64,000 nucleotides of DNA from Prosapia bicincta (taxonomy: Eukaryota > Arthropoda > Insecta > Hemiptera > Cercopidae): the NCBI GenBank assembly GCA_036971475.1, contig JBAIZL010000001.1, positions 152,801,544 through 152,865,543 on the forward strand, written 5' to 3'. This document shows, piece by piece, positions 58,461 to 64,000 of the stretch (position 1 is its first letter; the number at the start of each line of letters is the position of its first letter). The position numbers and the translations under genes are program-made. A model generated the notes under the pieces. The model worked only from the letters and a program-made list of their open reading frames with translations. It was not told the origin of the DNA and ran no database searches.

Positions 58461-59930
58461 CCGCTAACGAGCTACGTACTCTGACAACAAGCTCATAATT
58501 CAAATGATTACATCATTAAAATATAGGTAATTAAAGGATTTAATAAGGTTGACGGGCAATTAAAATTTTACCTGAAGTATTTTTGAATGTTTGGACCTGT
58601 ATTAGTGTTAACACTGGGACCACACTATGGAAGTTTACACTTGTTATATTATATAAAACAAAATTATATAAAAAGTTATATTATATAAAATTAATAATTA
58701 AGAAATAAAATTTTCCTATCACTTTTACTGTCAACAAAATAAATTCAAACGAGTGTTTAAAATTAGTTATTTCAAAATTTAAAAAAACACACTCTTTGTT
58801 TACAAAGTTGAATTTTATAATTTATAAATTTTACTTCATAAATCACCAGATAAAACAGGCTTTAAACAAACTAATCAGGGATCTCTGTTGATTTCTATTT
58901 TCTTGCCCTTTCTGAAAGAATTCGCTACTTTTCCCTTAGCGGTCGAGCTTCCTAGAACCAATGAACCGGCCTGCGTAGTTATGGAGTCTTCTTCACTGGA
59001 TTTATTAAAACACTAAACAAATACCTCCACCGCTACACATCAGACTGGTTGCACTGGCCGTGAGTAACCTAACGGGCAACACGCATATTATACTCGACTC
59101 TGTTCCATGGAAGCTGGTTACAGTCTACTTGCATCGGATAACGCAGTCTTTGAAGAAGCTTATGAGCCAGATATCATTTTGAAAATTTGTTTTAAAGTCA
59201 TAAATGCAAAAAGCGTTGTAACCCTACTTGACCAATGGCAAATATTTTGTACTGGTATAGTGAGCAGGATATATGTATAAAACCCCGCGATAAAGTAACA
59301 AATTCATTATACTTCACGTTTATGTTTACTTTCCCCTTTGCGTTGTACCTTTTAAAATCCGAGTGATCCGTAAATTGCGTAGAATTGTATCACCGCCGGG
59401 ACATCTTCCTCTATTTTTGGACCCGTTTTTTGGTATTCCAGAACGTGCCTGGATAAACCTTCCATGCCTACTACAACTGCCTTTTAATATGGCAGATCTC
59501 TTTCAATTCCTAAATTCTACTTCATAGTCTTTATCTGTCTGAAATGCTTGGAGATTTTCTTACTGTCTACATTTCTATTTTTTTGGAAAGCTTGTATAAT
59601 TTATTTAAGAAATTGATAAAATATCGATAAATTAAAAAATAGGGCAACGCGTTTCAACATAAAACTCAATAAATAACTTTTATTTTACTGAATCCTTTAA
59701 TAAAGTATTATTTGGCTCCATCTTCAACTTGAGTTACTAAGTTTCACACTAAAACACTGCAACATATGACAATTGCTTGTATAGTAGCACTTACTATAGT
59801 AGGCAAGTGCGACATAAATATATGTTCAAGGTTTTAACTTAAATAAAAGTTAAGTTTTCTTCAATCTATTTATTTTTTGACATTGGCGAATATTGTAGTA
59901 TAAAAAAGTATTTTATTTAACTGAAATAAG
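58461..59930. other. Mostly AT-rich DNA with a complex patch at about 58880-59160
   Basis: The patch (CGGTCGAGCTTCC, CCGGCCTGCG, CACTGGCCGTGAG) has no open frame and could be regulatory or an old transposon. No gene recognised in the rest. Confidence 0.45.
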
Positions 59931-60370
59931 AAGGAGTGTTTTTGGATGAATACTGGCAAAGGTAGATAAAACGGGTGGAGTTCCTACTGACTCTCCTTGA
60001 AAGAGACAGTACCGAATACTTATCGGGGAGACTCCGGAACAACTGAAACTATCAAATACAGTAGTTGTCCTTATATCTGATTTTCTAATTCGCCAGTTAG
60101 CGTTCCAGTAAAGACTCGGTGTCACCTGATACAACTATGAGCAGCTTCAAGTCTGAATATTGTAGATCATGATCAGGGAAAGGGGACCGTCATTCTTCTT
60201 GCCATTACACTCGTTATACCAACTGAAGGTTCGTCCTTAGGGATCGGCTTAGGGTAGTACACGTTAAGGTTTTCAGTGAGTGGAAAGTAATATCACTTTC
60301 CAGGTGCTACGTCTCCTTTGAGAGACTTGACCTGGTGGTGGTCAATGAGGGTAAGAAGTATTTATGGTAT
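59931..60370. other. Higher-complexity island, possible unrecognised transposon remnant
   Basis: Balanced composition over about 440 bp, with a 73-codon minus frame (60134-59913, TTG start) ending at TAA. I cannot match it to a family. It contains the near-palindrome GGAAAGTAATATCACTTTCC (about 60280). It could be part of a degraded retroelement or an untranslated region. Confidence 0.25.
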
Positions 60371-61460
60371 GGACAATTGTAAGATACATTTAAACAGTTA
60401 TAAATCTGAATAAGACCTGTATCCAGGGCTGTCCATTTGGATAATCTTTTAAAATAACATACGTTATTAAAACGTATATTTCTCTCTTTGCCATAAAATT
60501 GTTATCATACATATTCCATCATCCCCGGATGTCCTTCCTCTAGATCACATACCTTATTGTTATTCAGTTTAACCAACTCATGCTGAGAGTTTCAGTTTAA
60601 CTTCAAAATAAATCTAGAGAAAAAACTAGTCAAGTACGCAAGTGAGGAAGCAAAACAAAAACTTACACGTCACAAGAAAGCAAAACTAGTGATCAATGGT
60701 CAAAACAGGAGAAATAAAATGAAAACAAATAACTTAGCCTATATAAATTTTTTTATATACATAAACAAATTAAATTAAACGAAGATTTAGTTTAGTCTAC
60801 ACATTATCTAAGCAAGGTCAAGGACATCAGTATCTCATAATTACGAGTTCTATACATATACGTACCTTCTATACGTATGAGTTTCTCGTACAGCGCGAAA
60901 ATAAGCCGGGCTAGTAAGAATATGTTTTTACTTGTAAATTTATACTGAATATGGTCACCAACCGTGACCGAGACAGGAGAAAGCTGGAGTTATTTAATTG
61001 TGATCGTACAGAAACATTTTGTAGACTCATGAGGAGATAGAGAGGTAATAAACGAACATGATAGAGTGAGAGGATGAACTGCTTTATACAAAGACTGATG
61101 TAGAAATACAAGAGTAAGACTCACGGGTAAGGAAATAAGTTATGGTTGCACTAAATGAGCGTTATTGAATTGACCATCATCTGTAATGATTTGAAAAGTA
61201 AAATAAGAAGTTAACAACAGTAAATCCCTTTTCATAACACTATTAGGAGGGACTAATTAGTTATAAAAATAAATGGAAATCACTATAGTGTTTAAAAATC
61301 AATTTAAAATACCATTTAAATAATTATAACTCTCGACATGTATTTAAAGACAATGTTTTCACAACCCACAACAGCTGTTATTTCAAATCAGCTGTTTTTA
61401 CACCACTCGTTTCGCTGACTTTCTGCGTAATTACAGTAAATTTCTTTTTAATAGTGTTGT
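60371..61460. other. AT-rich single-copy DNA, nothing recognised
   Basis: The minus frame 60911-61111 has no recognisable motif. Confidence 0.5.
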
Positions 61461-61479
61461 TGCTTGTTAAAAAGAAGAA

Positions 61480-61650
61480 GGAACTAGCGCAAGAACCGAC
61501 TGAAGGCGCATGCGCACCTGTCATTTACCGTCTGGCTAGGCATGTAATTGCTCCAAGGATAAAGAACACGTGTTTTTATCGCAGGGAGGCACGGATATTT
61601 GTTAATTGCTTTTAATCACTTGCTTTTATTTTCGCAGACCGTCTAGTACG
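61480..61650. promoter_or_regulatory. Possible promoter or regulatory patch with NRF-1-type palindrome
   Basis: GGCGCATGCGCACC (61505-61518) contains the perfect palindrome GCGCATGCGC, the core of the NRF-1 site (recognised in insects by Erect wing). Nearby are CACCTGTC (E-box-like) and CACGTG (61569-61574, a perfect E-box), followed by a pyrimidine-rich TTTTATTTTCGCAG (about 61624) that resembles a splice acceptor. No adjacent gene is recognisable, so a promoter role is inferred only. Confidence 0.3.
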
Positions 61651-62073
61651 AGAAAACGGCTCAGACTGTTTTATATTGTTTCCGTCTGTTACACACGGAA
61701 ATGTAAGTCAACAAACTCTAATTGCAAGAATAAAATGATTTTTTTAATAAATCGATTCAAGGAGGCAGGCTTTTGTTTCTTTAGATGAATTGATTTTACA
61801 ATAGAAAACGGTTATTTTAATATTTATATTTGTTATGATATACAATTACAAAATTACGATATATGGCTTTACATTAAGATTGAAACTTTACATCAAATTT
61901 GATATATCGATATCATTAGGAGCTTCACACACTGCAACAGCTAAAACCAACTGAGTGTTACTTACCCACTTTCCTTTGCAGAAAGAATAATTCGTCAATG
62001 TTATTGTAAAATCATTTTGCTATTGTAAGACAGTAGCATTTTGTTGTCAGTATGCATACTTTATGATTTTATT
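61651..62073. other. AT-rich single-copy DNA
   Basis: Nothing recognised. The 60-codon + frame 61606-61788 is without family motif. Confidence 0.5.
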
Positions 62074-62172
62074 AAAATATTATACTGGTTAAAATATTAT
62101 ATTGGTTAAAATATTATATTGGTTAAAATATTATATTGGTTAAAATATTATATTGGTTAAAATATTATATTG
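62074..62172. repeat. 17-bp AT-rich minisatellite, about six copies
   Basis: ATTGGTTAAAATATTAT is repeated in tandem. The first copy reads ACTGG and the last ATTGTTTA. Confidence 0.93.
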
Positions 62173-62262
62173 TTTATTTGTAAATATTGTTGTTCTTGAT
62201 ATGTTTCTGTTTTAATAAATTCTATTCAACACATAAACTTCCTGTAAAAACTATATTATTAT

Positions 62263-64000
<1,738 letters not shown>

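Overview
This is nuclear DNA from an animal, most likely an arthropod and plausibly an insect. The sequence is AT-rich, with long microsatellites, decayed Penelope-like retroelements (PLEs) and huge tandem arrays. I find no bacterial genes, operons, rRNA or tRNA genes, and no intact protein-coding gene that I can defend. Almost every long open frame is a by-product of a tandem repeat, and many begin at TTG or GTG rather than ATG. The species cannot be named from the sequence alone.

Layout. Five unrelated satellite or minisatellite arrays fill a little over half of the window: (1) an 82-bp monomer, 130-5590, about 66 copies; (2) an 82/84-bp monomer, 11120-25598, about 174 copies, with clear higher-order repeats of about 1.33 kb and 3.16 kb; (3) an alternating 250/252-bp monomer, 27325-28838, six copies, each with a perfect E2F-like palindrome; (4) a hairpin-forming 56-bp monomer, 41023-43279, about 40 copies; (5) a 102-bp monomer, 46955-57400, about 102 copies in two subfamilies. 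In array 5 the first subfamily carries a consensus splice-donor sequence in nearly every copy and the second has lost it. Between the arrays lie AT-rich single-copy DNA, simple repeats, two large fold-back structures, several diverged short repeats, and islands of higher complexity that look more like regulatory DNA than coding DNA.

Mobile elements. Three degraded PLE copies (31789-32715, 35885-36806 and 45219-45520, all +) keep recognisable reverse-transcriptase C-terminal motifs and/or a GIY-YIG endonuclease domain. The first two end in a hammerhead-ribozyme-like core with a palindromic stem III. Two further hammerhead-like motifs stand alone: a decayed one at 5880-5915 (+), and a well-formed one at 43321-43365 (-) inside a 142-bp insertion at the edge of the 56-bp array, bounded by a 12-bp near-duplication. 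That small ribozyme-bearing insertion is the best candidate here for something undescribed, such as a mini-retrozyme or a solo PLE terminus.

There is no gene network to describe. The arrays look like products of unequal exchange, the PLEs are dead as proteins, and any function most likely lies in RNA structure (hammerheads, hairpins), splice-site-like motifs or DNA-binding motifs in the repeats and islands.
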